64,000 bases of DNA, from assembly GCA_932521035.1 (NCBI GenBank), contig OW051493.1, positions 2,480,001-2,544,000 on the forward strand. The letters run 5' to 3'. The notes beneath the pieces were generated by a model. It ran no database searches, was not told the DNA's origin, and worked only from the letters and a program-made list of their open reading frames with translations. The position numbers were made by a program, and so were the translations under genes. Shown here piece by piece: positions 46,693 to 57,600 of the stretch. The number at the start of each line of letters is the position of its first letter. Position 1 is the first letter of the stretch. Source of the stretch: Oscheius dolichura. Its lineage: Eukaryota > Nematoda > Chromadorea > Rhabditida > Rhabditidae.

Positions 46693-48359
46693 CTGAGCTC
46701 CTCCCGGTCCTTTTGCGTCGATTTTCACTGAATTTTCTGAATTTTTACCGCAATATCGACTCTTGCAAGGGAAAGAGTACTGTAAACGTTTCGAAGAAAT
46801 AAAGAACATCGTAAAATATGCCATAGAGTGCGCTTACAAAACAGAAAAGGCCGTGGTTTGGGGAATACGGTATTTCCAACAGCTTCCAGAGTCATATTTG
46901 ATCATTTTACTGTAATTGAATAAAAGAAGGCTGTTATATTAGAGTAACCCGAGTTCTCTAGAGAATTATGAATGGAATTATCGTCAACTAGGGCTAATTA
47001 TTACCCGAGAGCGTGCTGACTGACTTGGTAGATGGCGTCGAGAGTAATTTCGGCGCCTTTGCCTCCGACGAAGGAGATTCGCTTGGTAAAAAGAGAGTCC
47101 ATAGCCAGGCGAAGCACACAATTCTGCATCAACCTGGATTTCAGCCGTTAGATGGGAGAAATGACCGAAAACAAACCGGAGAACATGTAAAATTAGGCGG
47201 GATAAATGGATGTCTCACGACCAGGAAGGGTTTCTCATTTCCGGGTGCAAAGAATAACACTGCTGGAATATGTCTGTGGACTATTCGCGGTGGGAGGCCA
47301 GACAACGGGCGGCAGGCAGCTGGCGCATAGAATTTGCGTAAATAACGGGGGGAGAGGCTGGCGGCAGGGAGGAAGATGGGGACGAGCCGGATCTCCCGTC
47401 TTTATGGGCACTGTAGGAGGAGGGAACGGTGCTCTCTCTTCACTGTACTCACAACAATGGCATACAACTTGTGCGTGATCTATTTGAAACAGGAGGACGG
47501 TGGACGATAACTTTTAGAAGAAGGAGGGCAGCCGTTTGAAGGTGGGCAAAAGACGGACGACCGGTGGTGGACGGTCTTGCGATGGAGAGGAGACGGTTTT
47601 CGAAGGCGATCGACATCCTTTGGAGAGTGGTGGACAGAGGAATTGGGACGACTCTAGAAGGAGGAGAGCGCGGTCTAAGAATGGAGGGTAACAACCTTTT
47701 CGAGGCGACTTGTGGATGAAAGACAGCAGCTTTTCGATAAAGGAAGAAACCTTTTGGCTGGTGGGCGGCCGTTGCAAGGTGAAAAGCGGCATTTCGATGA
47801 AGGGGCGGTCGTCAGAAGGGGGAGGACGGCTCTGTGATAGAGAACATCAGCTGGTGGACAAAGTCTTTGAAGCGCCACTATGGCAACGGGAAGGAACATG
47901 CCGATTCAGACACCAAAAGAAACAATAACATGAAAGAGACACGAAAAGAAACGGGAAAAGAGACACAGAGAACAGTCAGTGATCAGAGTTTATTCATGAC
48001 TCGAGCATCCGATCGGCGGAGGCGGCCTTGGCGATCCCGGAACATCCTGCCGCCTCTCCTGGGACGACGAGCCGAGACGGGAGCCGAACGGGCGCGGGAC
48101 CGACTGGCAAGCTTATAACTGTTATTTTGAGGAGCTCTCCGTATTTCTCGGGAATTTCTGAGAAGGCTTCTTATGGAGATACTAGCCTTTTCTTCCATAA
48201 CTCACTGAGATATGTCCTTTTAAAAGGACTATTTTATAAAATAGAAAAACATAAAATAACGCACTGTACAGTGCGTGGACACGGGCGCGACACACCAAAT
48301 CTACTTGTTGCTGTAGCGGCCTCCTTTCCCACCCGATCTTAATGAAAATTGACACCTAG
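46693..48359. other. intergenic, degenerate repeats, no clear gene
   Basis: Between about 47,490 and 47,880 loosely repeated phrases such as GAGGACGG, TTTTCGA and GAAGGAGGA recur at irregular 30-45-bp spacing and suggest an old, decayed tandem array. A minus-strand frame near 48,118-47,983 is Arg/Ser-rich (KLASRSRARSAPVSARRPRR) and could be a terminal exon, but nothing upstream supports it. CGCACTGTACAGTGCG at about 48,260 is a perfect short palindrome. Confidence 0.4.
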
Positions 48360-48418
48360 AGGTACCAGGATTTTACATTTACATTTACATTTACATTTAT
48401 TTTACCCATTTTGTCTTG
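48360..48418. repeat. TTACAT hexamer run, likely 3' tail of the retrotransposon
   Basis: Four to five tandem ACATTT units (48,374-48,400) lie just beyond the stop codon of the minus-strand reverse transcriptase. On that strand they read AAATGT repeated. Short 3' tandem repeats instead of poly(A) are characteristic of RTE and related non-LTR elements. Confidence 0.7.
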
Positions 48419-50212
48419 TTATACAAGGTCAGGGTGTGCGCTTCTTCTTCTCCATTCTTCTCTGTCTTTTGCAATCCTCGTATTGAGTCTGCAACTTTGC
48501 ATATCCTTTCTCAACACTTCTTTCCATCTCATCGTTGGTCGTCCTCTTGGTCTTTTTCCTTCCTCTTTCAGATTCAACATTTTCTTGCTGATATGATTTG
48601 ATTCTCGTCTGTATGCATGTCCGTACCATCTCAGCCGTTTCTCCTTGAGTTTTTCACTTATCTTGGTTACTTGGATTGATGCCCTTAGTTGTCTGTTGGG
48701 GATTTTATCGCTTATTTGGACACCACGCGCCCATCTAATCATTCTCATCTCGTTCGTATTTAGCCACCTTTCTTGCTTTTGCGTGAGTGCCCAGAACTCT
48801 CCTCCATAAGTCATTGTCGGCCTTACTATGCTTCGGTAGATTGTTCCTTTTACTTTCAGTGGAACTCTTCTGTCTAGGATCATTTCCTTACATGCTCTGA
48901 ACTTGTACCATCCATTTCTTATTTTGGCTTTCACGTCTATTTCTATTGATCCTTCTGCGTTGACTATCATGCCAAGGTATTTTACTTGATCTACTGATTT
49001 GATCACTTCGCCATTTATGTCCCTTATTTCCCCATCTTTGTTTTTCGTCAATCTTTCCGACTTCTTTGGATTCAGTTTCAGTCCTGCTTTCTCCAACTTT
49101 TCTTGTACTCTCCATAGTCTATCCTCCAGTTCTTTTGGGTCTTCTCCCATCAGCAGTATATCATCAGCGTACAGTAAGTTTCTAGGCGCTTCTTCTATAA
49201 CTTCTTCTAAATACTACATCTAGCGTTGTTATGAACAATAGGGGGGACATGGCACTTCCTTGATGTACTCCCGTCTCTATCTTGAATTCTTTGCCGTTTC
49301 CATATACTGTTCTCACTGTCGTAGTAGCCTTTTCATACGTATCAGCAACCAATCGTACGTATTTCTCGGGAACTCCACGCTTTCTCAGAGCTTTCCATAT
49401 TTGTGGTCTTGGGGTTCTATCGTATGCCTTCTCTAGATCCAGTAATATCATCTCCATCGGTCTATCAAACTCTCTGGATCGTTCATTCATCATTCTAACG
49501 GCAAACATGGGATCAGCCGTGGAACTTCCTTTTACAAAACCTTGTTGAGCTGGATGTAATTCAACAATATCCCTCAGTCTTTTGTTCAGCATTTTCTCGT
49601 ACAGTTTGAATGAATGTGGCAGTAACTTTATCCCTCGATAATTTGCACAATCTCTGACGTCACCTTTTCCTTTGAACAGTGGTACTATTTCACTCATTCT
49701 CCATTGTCTCGGCATCTTTTCTTCCGTCATTATTCTATTGAACATGTTGGCTAGCCATTCTACTCCTCTTTCGCCTTGTGCTTTCCACCCTTCTATCGGG
49801 ATCCCATCAGGGCCCGGAGCCTTTTTACTTTTCATTCCTTTCATCTCTTTTTCCAGTTCATTCTTTGTCCATTTCTGGACCGGGCCAGCTACTTTATAAT
49901 TTTCTTCTTTCTTCTCGGTTTCCTGTTCTACATAGTATAGCTTTTCAAAATATTCTGTCCATCTCTTCATTACTTCTTCTTTCTTCGTCAGCACTTTTCC
50001 TCTTTCGTCCATCACTATTTTACAGTTTTCAATATCCTTAGTCATTTCTCTCCTTTGTTTCGTCATTCGGTATATTTCTTTCTCTCCTTCTCCTTTCTCT
50101 AGTTTTTCGTATAATTTTTCATATGCTTCAAACTTTGCTTTCCAGACGGCTTTCCACGCTTCTTTCTTTGCTTTTTTGTACTTTTTGGTTGTTATTTCAT
50201 CATTTCTTTGTG
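48419..50212 (-). mobile_element. RTE-type non-LTR retrotransposon, 5'-truncated and frameshifted
   Basis: On the minus strand a reverse transcriptase is readable from about 50,200 to the stop at 48,419. Landmarks are SKKAPGPDGIPIEGWK, NYRGIKLLPHSFKLYEKML, QQGFVKGSSTADPMF, LLDLEKAYDRTPR, GVPEKYVRLVADTYEKATT, GVHQGSAMSPLLF and the catalytic LLYADDILLMGED. These fit the RTE clade, which copies itself through a target-primed mechanism. The frame shifts by one base near 49,200, between the palm motifs and the YADD box, so no single frame spans the enzyme. No endonuclease domain is present upstream of 50,212, so the copy is 5'-truncated. It is inactive as it stands and very likely a dead insertion. 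Confidence 0.9.
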
Positions 50213-50882
50213 GTCAACAATATGGGAAAGTTGGATTTTCGAAATTCACTAATTGAGGATCCCTAATTGAGGCTCCCGCTTCTCGACGCGGCATAATGTT
50301 TGATGTTATAACTCAACATTTGACCCCTCTACCTAATTTTTTTAGAACGTATTCAGAATCAGCGTAAAAAACTGTGTATGGAACAATAACGAATAGTATT
50401 TTTATAAGCGTACAAAAATTTTTAGAAAAAAAGAGCCACAGCGCGATTTCACTCGACAGCTGATGAACAAGCCCGAAGACGTTTGTCGTCACAGCGCGTT
50501 CATTTCTCAGCAGATTTGCAGAAAAATTGGCACCGAGGGGTAATCGACCACGACGAAAACGATGGCGTTGTCATATTTTCCAGAAATTTTGACCGAAACG
50601 CTCTACGCGCCCAAACGGCTGCAGCTGTTTGTCGTTATCCCGAAAACGAACGGTCAAAACATATTTTTTCTTAGCGGATTCGGAATCAGCGTCAAAAACT
50701 GAATTTAGCCATCTACTTCATTTATCTGTAGGCTGAATTTGGTCACCAACGTTTCGTTACTTTTTTGCCCCGGATTCAAACTAAATAGCCGCGTCGCCTC
50801 GCGAAGCGGCATAATGGTAGATAGACCATCGTGGCCTTGTCTAAAACGTTCACGTTCGCTGTCCAGAAGCATTTCATTTCCT
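50213..50882. other. spacer with short direct repeats
   Basis: GCGGCATAATG occurs at about 50,290 and a similar AAGCGGCATAATGG at about 50,804. The phrases ATTCAGAATCAGCGTAAAAA (about 50,350) and ATTCGGAATCAGCGTCAAAA (about 50,680) are near copies. CACAGCGCG also recurs (50,437 and 50,491). This suggests a duplicated unit of about 330-510 bp next to the retrotransposon end. No gene is seen. Confidence 0.5.
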
Positions 50883-52160
50883 TCAGTCTAGTAATCCCCG
50901 GCGGGGCCAGACCCAAAATAAGCCAGGTACTATCGGCAGGGGAAGGATGTCTATACGCGAGAGATTGATGGTCAGTCGCAGCTGCGCCGTCTCGGCCTCC
51001 CCTCCCCTGTGGTGGTAGAAAGTGTAGGCCCTTGTCAGATATGGTCTACCGTAGTAACTTACAAGAGAAAAGAGGAAAGGTGAATCTGGATCAATTTCTC
51101 GAGGACCTGGATGGCACTGTCGTCGCAGGTGATCGACGCCGGCTGGGAAAGTTAGTGGGTTTCTATCAAAATGTCGGGTACTCTCTCCTTTTAAAATGAT
51201 TACTGTCGAAGCGGTAGGAGAGGGTGAAAAGTTGACTATCACTGTTGACTGCCCTTCAGGAGGGACGTGCCCTCCTTGCAGATGAGCCGCATCCTTTCGG
51301 CGTCTTTCCACTAGAAGTCGGCAAAGTCCAGGATAGAGAGGAGAGAGCCAGGTGAGAGCGGCAGGCCCAAGAACACATAATTTGGATGTAGGCACGGCTC
51401 TGGTCGTCAGCTCTGTTTTTCCTGTACCAATTACCTCGGCCCCGTCCGTCATTCGTCCTGAAATCCTCTTGATTTTGTTGTCTCCTTTACGCAGAAAGAG
51501 ACGGGAGAGGGTGGCCGCTGGAGTCGTCTACAATTCGACTCGACTCGAATTCCCTGCTAATCTCCCTGGCAACCAACTTCAGTTCCCGCCAATTACAATA
51601 TCAGGGCAGAGAAGAAAGGTTGCCGCCGCTTCCGGGATCCCTCCTCCCTGTTTTCCCCCTGTCGCCCTTTCCTGATCCCCTTCCCCTTTGAGAACAAAGA
51701 ATTGCCAAAGTTCAGAGGTAGTGATGCTCAAAATGACGTGATAATTCTCATGCGTTTGACGTCTTCTGTGAATTAGAAGCCATTTACACCGCTGGCTACT
51801 GCCAAAGGAGCACGATTAGCCAAGAGGGCGGCAATCCTTTCTTCTGGCCCTCTATTTCCTTTTTTCTACGGATAATTTGACCTTTTCTTGGGGACGAGCT
51901 GTCACATTATGCCGAAAGAGATAGAACTCAGTCTATTTATCGAAGTCACCTTGCCATTTCCTCTAAATTCCAGCCTCCCTACGTCTCTCCATCTTTCGGT
52001 CCCTTCACCCCGAACAAACAAGTTGGCCTATACAATCTCATTCATTATTTACCTCTCCCAGCTGTTTTCCCTCGACTTTTGCCATTCCCGACACGAATAT
52101 CTCCCCTTATTCCTGTTTACCTTCTCCACTGTCCCTAACTGACGTCTCCCCCTTTGCAGA
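50883..52160. other. mostly non-coding, one long minus-strand frame
   Basis: A 189-codon minus-strand frame (51,452-50,883) contains protein-like parts (RLTINLSRIDILPLPIVPGL) and parts that are not. A GTAAGT donor lies inside it near 51,062. A real gene may exist there, but I could not settle exons. 51,453-52,150 shows only short pyrimidine-rich frames. Confidence 0.3.
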
Positions 52161-52555
52161 ATGCAAAACGGAGCCAATTGTACCTCCTCCCTGGGAAATC
52201 TCTCCCCCGACTGCTACAAAACAATGCTCTTTCTCTTCAGCCAAGTCCACAATGATGGCTGGGCACAGTATAAAAACTCCAGGGTGAGAATAACCATCAA
52301 AAGGGAATAATCCATCTTTTAGGAGAATAAAATAGGCGCTGATATGTACACCATCGTGATTTTGGGCCTCTTCGCGACGGTGATCCTTTGTCTCCTGTTC
52401 AGGTCAATAAAGAAGTCCGAAAGCGCCGACGACCAGGTGGGGACAGCCAATTTTTGAGGGAAAGACACCTGTTTCAGGTGATGTTGCTCCTCTCATCCAT
52501 GCAAATTCATGTGGACTTTGAGGAAAGGTTAAGGCAGAGGAGGAAAATGAAGTGA
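52161..52555 (+). CDS. KCNE-like potassium-channel accessory subunit
   Basis: Exons 52161-52283, 52323-52436 and 52478-52555 give 104 residues. The start follows TTTGCAG by one base, as for a trans-spliced message. An N-terminal ectodomain with a likely glycosylation site (ANCTSS) leads to a single membrane span (MYTIVILGLFATVILCLLF). Directly after it comes RSIKKSESADDQ, close to the conserved RS-K-K-x-E juxtamembrane motif of KCNE/MiRP proteins. The cytoplasmic tail is short (HVDFEERLRQRRKMK). KCNE subunits bind the pore-forming alpha subunit of voltage-gated K+ channels and change gating. Nematode members are the MPS proteins. Length and topology fit. The low sequence constraint of the family keeps confidence moderate. 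Confidence 0.7.
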
Positions 52556-52812
52556 GTGCCTTGTCTCCCGTCTTTTTGGCTTCTTGGTGGCTTATCCAAC
52601 AGAAAAGGTTGTTCTTTGTGGGACAAGCAATGAGAAACGGTTTGTAAAGCAACTGGCAGCTCCTCGAAACACTGGCGAACTGAATGAGACGGATCTTTGA
52701 GCTGGGGAAGCGGGGAAGAAGCCGTTGGAGGATTCCTGGCTCTGGGACTTCCTTTCTCCTGGAAAAAGGCTGATCCCCGAGGATTCACCAGTCAGCTGCC
52801 ATTTATCGAGTG

Positions 52813-52960
52813 CACCCGCACCTCGCAAAGTCTCGGCAGTTGAATGGTAATCTACTGGATGCACTACAAAGTTGCCTCACCTTCATCCCCGCCGCGCTGC
52901 CTTTTGGGCACGGATGCGGCTTCACCCCCTGCGCCAGTCGGCCGCCCATCCATGCGGGTG
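52813..52960. repeat. possible degenerate palindromic element
   Basis: GCACCCGCA followed by AAAGTCTCGGCAG at 52,812-52,839 is clearly a left arm with an 8-bp insertion. The expected right arm is missing. The nearest candidate, CATGCGGGTGCG at 52,951-52,962, is poor. This is a solo or decayed arm. Confidence 0.5.
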
Positions 52961-53075
52961 CGCCTTCGAGACTTTTCTACCGGGAAGAGGATAAAAACAA
53001 GGAGAATCAAGAAACGAGTCGAAGAATGCAAGAAATAAAAGACAGGATTGTGGGGTCAGCTTTATTGCATACGAC

Positions 53076-53678
53076 CTATGCCAATCTATTGACCACATTG
53101 GCGTCGACAAAGTTAGCGACCGGCTCAATGACCATTCCATAGACGAGCAGGGCTCCCTGGGTTTGGGGCAGGTAGAGGAAGCTACAGGCCACGATCTTGA
53201 GGATCCAGTAGATGGCCAGATGGCCGAAGCGGAAGTCTCCGATGGAGAGCACGCCGAACACAATCCAATAGGCCAGCAGACGATTGGCATCATTCGACTG
53301 TTGACGGAGGACGGCGAAGGTGGCCAGGATCGGATACGAGATGCAGACGAGGTTGCCGACGAGCGGCGCCATCCCGGTGAAGAGGAGCAGCACAATCAGG
53401 CCGATGGCACCGTAGCCGATGAATTCACGCTTGACGCCATTGGCATCGAGGTGGGCCATCTGCCCGTCGAAGACGGCTCCGTGGGGCTGGTACCACCAGG
53501 CGACGAAGTCGGCATGGGCCTGGGGCAGGCCGGCGGCGGCACCGGCAGTAGCGTCCGCGGCAGATGCGCCGGCTTGGGTCGCGGCTTGTCCGGCATCGGC
53601 AGCGGCTTGTGGAACAGGCTTCTGGGAGCCGCGGGCCGACTTGACTTGCCCGACTTCGACTCCAGTAATTGCGGCCAT
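53076..53678 (-). CDS. REEP/TB2-DP1-HVA22 family ER-shaping protein
   Basis: Single exon, 200 residues, starting MAAITGVEVGQVKSARG. The first 70 residues are Ala/Gln/Gly-rich and probably disordered. The rest matches the TB2/DP1/HVA22 layout: a first hydrophobic hairpin (GYGAIGLIVLLLFTGMAP, then LVGNLVCISYPILATFAVL), a polar linker with QSNDANRLLAYWIVFGVLSI, a second hairpin (LAIYWILKIVACSFLYLPQT) and QGALLVYGMVIEPV. Proteins of this family insert wedge-like hairpins in the ER membrane and stabilise tubules or sort cargo. The NRLLAYW and LKIVACSFLYLPQTQG motifs are strong markers. The long Ala-rich N-terminus is unusual for REEP5-type proteins. No neighbours are functionally linked. Confidence 0.88.
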   Translation of the reverse strand: MAAITGVEVGQVKSARGSQKPVPQAAADAGQAATQAGASAADATAGAAAGLPQAHADFVAWWYQPHGAVFDGQMAHLDANGVKREFIGYGAIGLIVLLLFTGMAPLVGNLVCISYPILATFAVLRQQSNDANRLLAYWIVFGVLSIGDFRFGHLAIYWILKIVACSFLYLPQTQGALLVYGMVIEPVANFVDANVVNRLA

Positions 53679-54139
53679 TCTTCTAGATGCGCAGGAAAGC
53701 AATGACAGTTCTTTCCGAGTTGTAAGCTTACGGTACTTTTGACCCAAGAACATTGGGTATTCTAATAGAGGCTGACGTGTTTTGGACAAGGATTTCGACA
53801 CAGGGATAAAGGGGACAGGATTTCGGGGAGATACACTCCGTCTCCCTGGCATTTTTGCGGAGTCCTCCTCTTCAAAAGCCCTGTAACAGAGACACAGGTT
53901 TAAAGTTTATAAACTTTTTGTTTTCAGAGAAGAAAAAGATAAAACACAGTCCTTCATATCTGATCTGGCTATGAGAAGTTTTCGCCGTTTTGCCAGGTCC
54001 AGAAGTGCTAGCCACGGTAAGTCTCCCTCTCCTCCCCAAATAAGCCACTCTCAGTCCTGGTAAAAGAACGGCCCTCTGTCTGCAGTGTGCCAACTACCCG
54101 ACCGTATTCTCCTTTCCAAAATGGTAGTCTCCTCTTTAT

Positions 54140-54429
54140 TTCTATAAAAGAGAAGTTCTTCCAGTTCCCCATCGAGCCCGCTCCTACCAGGGCTACCTTC
54201 CGGAGATCGTGGTCACTGACTACCAGCCAAAGGGCAACCTGATCTCTGTCCACCGGAGCCAGCCCATGACTCCTGTCTCAAGGTTAGGGGTCTTCACTGG
54301 AAGAGAAAGATCCATTCGAATTACAGGCAATCATCCAGTGGGAGCTTCGCTAGCAGGTACCACAACGGGAGTGAGACGGGCAGTGTCTTCTTGTTCCCAG
54401 ACGGGGTCGTCGAGTATTCTGATCATTAG
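54140..54429 (+). CDS. hypothetical protein, 3' exons
   Basis: Two exons are clear: about 54152-54281 (RSYQGYLPEIVVTDYQPKGN) and about 54350-54429 (SRYHNGSETGSVFLFPDGVV, stop at 54,427-54,429), joined by an intron of about 68 nt. Upstream exons from about 53,970 are likely but I could not join them in frame. No domain is recognised. An AATAAATA signal follows near 54,450. Confidence 0.45.
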
Positions 54430-54661
54430 GAAACGATCTATAGTGTGCCAAATAAATATATTGAGTAGAATAAATGGTTTATTTGAAAAGAGGCCAAAAA
54501 AGAGAAGCGAGGATCTGTCACCTACAATTAGAAGGATTGGCTTCAAAATTTGTTGACTGCTAGGCAACAATTAAGATTTCTCCCTGGATTTTCCCTTCCC
54601 GACAGAGTCCGCTCTCTCCTCCTCTCTCTTTTCTCTCTTTCTATAGACAATTCTTTTAGAA

Positions 54662-57600
54662 ATGCTACTGGTATTTCTCATACTTTGGTTAATTTCTGAC
54701 TTGGGGCAGCCACAGTCCCTGTCAAACGAGGCATTTGAGGCCCTTGTGAAGAGCCTGTCGTTCCCAAACGAAACCCGGTTCGGAGAATGCGTGAGTTCTT
54801 CTTTTATCCATTAGAACACAGGCCGTGGTCTGCCCATAGTCTTGGCTCTGGTATTTTCCGTAATACAGCGGTTTACAGCTCCCCGACGCGACGACTTCCA
54901 CCCCTGCTACTGTAGTTACCACGAGCTTGTTCTTCCCAACAACGTCTTCTACTCTGAGCAGCAGTTCTACGGCGGGAACGATGGAAGAATCCACAACAGA
55001 GTCAACTACTGGCCCGTCGACGCCATCTCCTTTTTCTACTGACAGCTTGCCTTCTTCAACTCCAACAGAATCGGTTGCTACAATTGAATTGATCAATACA
55101 ACAAAAGAGGTGTCATCTTCAGCCGTATCCAGTACTACTGAGGCTTTTGTGACAATGGAAACGGCTACGGAAATCTCCTCCACCGAGGCTAGTACAACGG
55201 AAGCAGACTCATCGACAGTTTCCTCAACCATGGCAACAACTTTTACAACTGATGGAGAGACGTCTTTCAGTTCTTCTGAAACTTCTACGCCTGACTCTAC
55301 CTCAACATTTGACGACACCAAAGAGAAGGAGACAGTTGTAACTGTGGCAGGGGCAGAGACCTCTTCGAGTTTCGAGTTGACAGCTGTCAGTTCAACGACT
55401 TCACAGGAGGTGAGTACCAGCATTGACGGTTCTTCATCCGGCGCCTCATCTACCCGGTTATCGACAGAAGATATGGAAACAATATCTACAGAAGAGATTG
55501 TGGCTACTGTAGCAGAGAGTTCGACGGTGATGGAGGTTGGGACGACCGTAAGGAAGGAGACGAGTTCAATGAGTTCTACTCTCTTTACAACTACCGGAGA
55601 AGAGACAATAGGTCTTTTCGAGTCTTCGGTAGCTTCTTCGGCGGCAGAAACGACAACTTCTGAAGAGCCAACAATCCCGCCTCTTTCATCTATCCCTTCT
55701 GCCCTCATTGAAATCATTCATACTAAAATGGGAGGCCCTGCTCCTGCTCCAAGTCGTACAGTAAAGAAATCTTCGGTAGTCAAATCACCACGAGAGGATC
55801 TTCCAACTCTTCTCAGTTTTATGGAGATAAAAGAAGACAGTGGCTCAACGAGCAGCCGGACAACTTCAATAGAACAGTCACTTGTTCCAGAGGAAGTCAC
55901 AATGGAAAAAGCTGTGGAGGCTAGCCAAATGGAAACGGAATTCATACCAACAAGAACTTCTCCCTCCAGTGTCAGCTCTGATCGACCAACTGAAGATACC
56001 ACAATGGCTGATGTTGGCTTCGAGAGTACTGCAGAGACCTCGAAGGCTTCTATTCCCAGCACCACCCTATTTGATAGCCTTGCTGACTCGTCTAGCTCCA
56101 AAAGTGACACTTCTATAGTACCCCCACTGTTGTTTTCTTCGTCGACTGGGATAGAGAGAACTATTCCGATTGAATTCCTCGCTGGAAAAGTGAGAGAGAA
56201 GCACGCTGAAAGGATATTTACCTCTGTCCCATCATCTACAGACCCGCCTGGGAACACTGTGACCATCAGTTCTGAAGAAACAACTAGCGGAAGGATGTCA
56301 ACCAGTACTCCCGCTGTCATTGCTCAACCTGGACATTCATCTTCCTTCGCAATCCCAGAGAGAACAGCAGGCCATACAGCTCCATCTACAGCTGAAATGG
56401 GTCCATCTACCACCAGCGAAAGTTTACTCACTACGGTGGATCCCATCTCAACAACCACAGAATCATTTACCAGTACTGATGAGGAGGATTCCCTGGCTAC
56501 CATAACTTCATCGGGAGGAACGACGGCAGATGGCCAGCCTGCTCCTGTCTCTTCCAATGGTCTCCAGGGACCCTTCACGGCACCTGTGATGATCAAACAA
56601 ATCTTTTATGGCTCTACACCGGCTTCCCGAGCTAGACAGCAACCCACAACAAGATCTTGTAAGCTTTCCCTTTTCCTCTAACTAAGACAAGCCGATTTAG
56701 ACGGTCTCGCCTGTCTAGAAAGGTGTCCCGAGTGGTCTCTCCCCGGTTCCGATGGCTGCTATGTTATGGCTCCTCCCTTCTACAGTAAGGTTAGTTACTT
56801 CTCTCCTTTCTCCCCAGAAATTTCTGGTCTAGAGCTATGAGAGAAGTCTCAGCTGGTGTATGCGCAACAAGACGGGTCACATGGTGGAGGCGGACGAGCT
56901 GCTGGCCGACTATCAGTTGATCAAGGAGTGGATAGATGGGATGGAACTGCTCAATTCGAGTGTCTACATCAGCCGGGTGCCTTTTCTTCAAATTGCATAC
57001 AAGAGCTATGGGCAGCATGTTGATCTCGGAACCATCAATGCCCCCCTAAAGCTGGATCTCCAGCCGATTGACCTCGTCGGCTCCTTCTATTACCGCGGGA
57101 TATGCAAGACTCCCCGTGAGTTTTTCCCAATTTCCTACAATAATTCTTTTAGAATACTGTGGAATCTACAATTGTACCTTGGATGCCCTTTATGACTCCC
57201 TGCCGGGGCAGTTGCCTCTCCCCATGGGGTCGGCTGTCCCCTCGGGGGATACTCTCCGACTACAGTGTAACTCTCCCTCCGTGACGTCCCTCTCCCTAAA
57301 GTGTGACTCCTTTGGGAAGTTATTTCCCCGACCAGGGAGTCCATCTTGTAAAGTACCACGTAGGCTCCACTCGTTTTCATCATATTTTGGAAATTCTAGA
57401 CAGTTTCAAGGCAGAAACACCGACACCTGGGAACAAGGCACTGAGGGAGCACTGCGACTGTAATCCCCGTGGAGCAGAGAGCTGTCACCGAGTCGGAGAA
57501 CACTTCCAATGCCAGTGCAAGGCAAATTGGACTGTTAGACAACATTCTCGGCTACAGAAACCCTTGTTTCTAGAAAAATACCTGTTGGAAGTCGCCGGAC

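Noticed and set aside
50883-51452. A 189-residue minus-strand frame as one intact gene
   Set aside because: It contains an excellent GTAAGT donor and non-protein-like stretches, so the continuous reading is unlikely. A spliced gene could not be resolved.
54722-56320. Minus-strand frames of 331 and 200 residues over the mucin-like exon
   Set aside because: They are complementary readings of Ser/Thr codons (Val/Glu/Ser-rich). The plus strand continues into Cys-rich domains.
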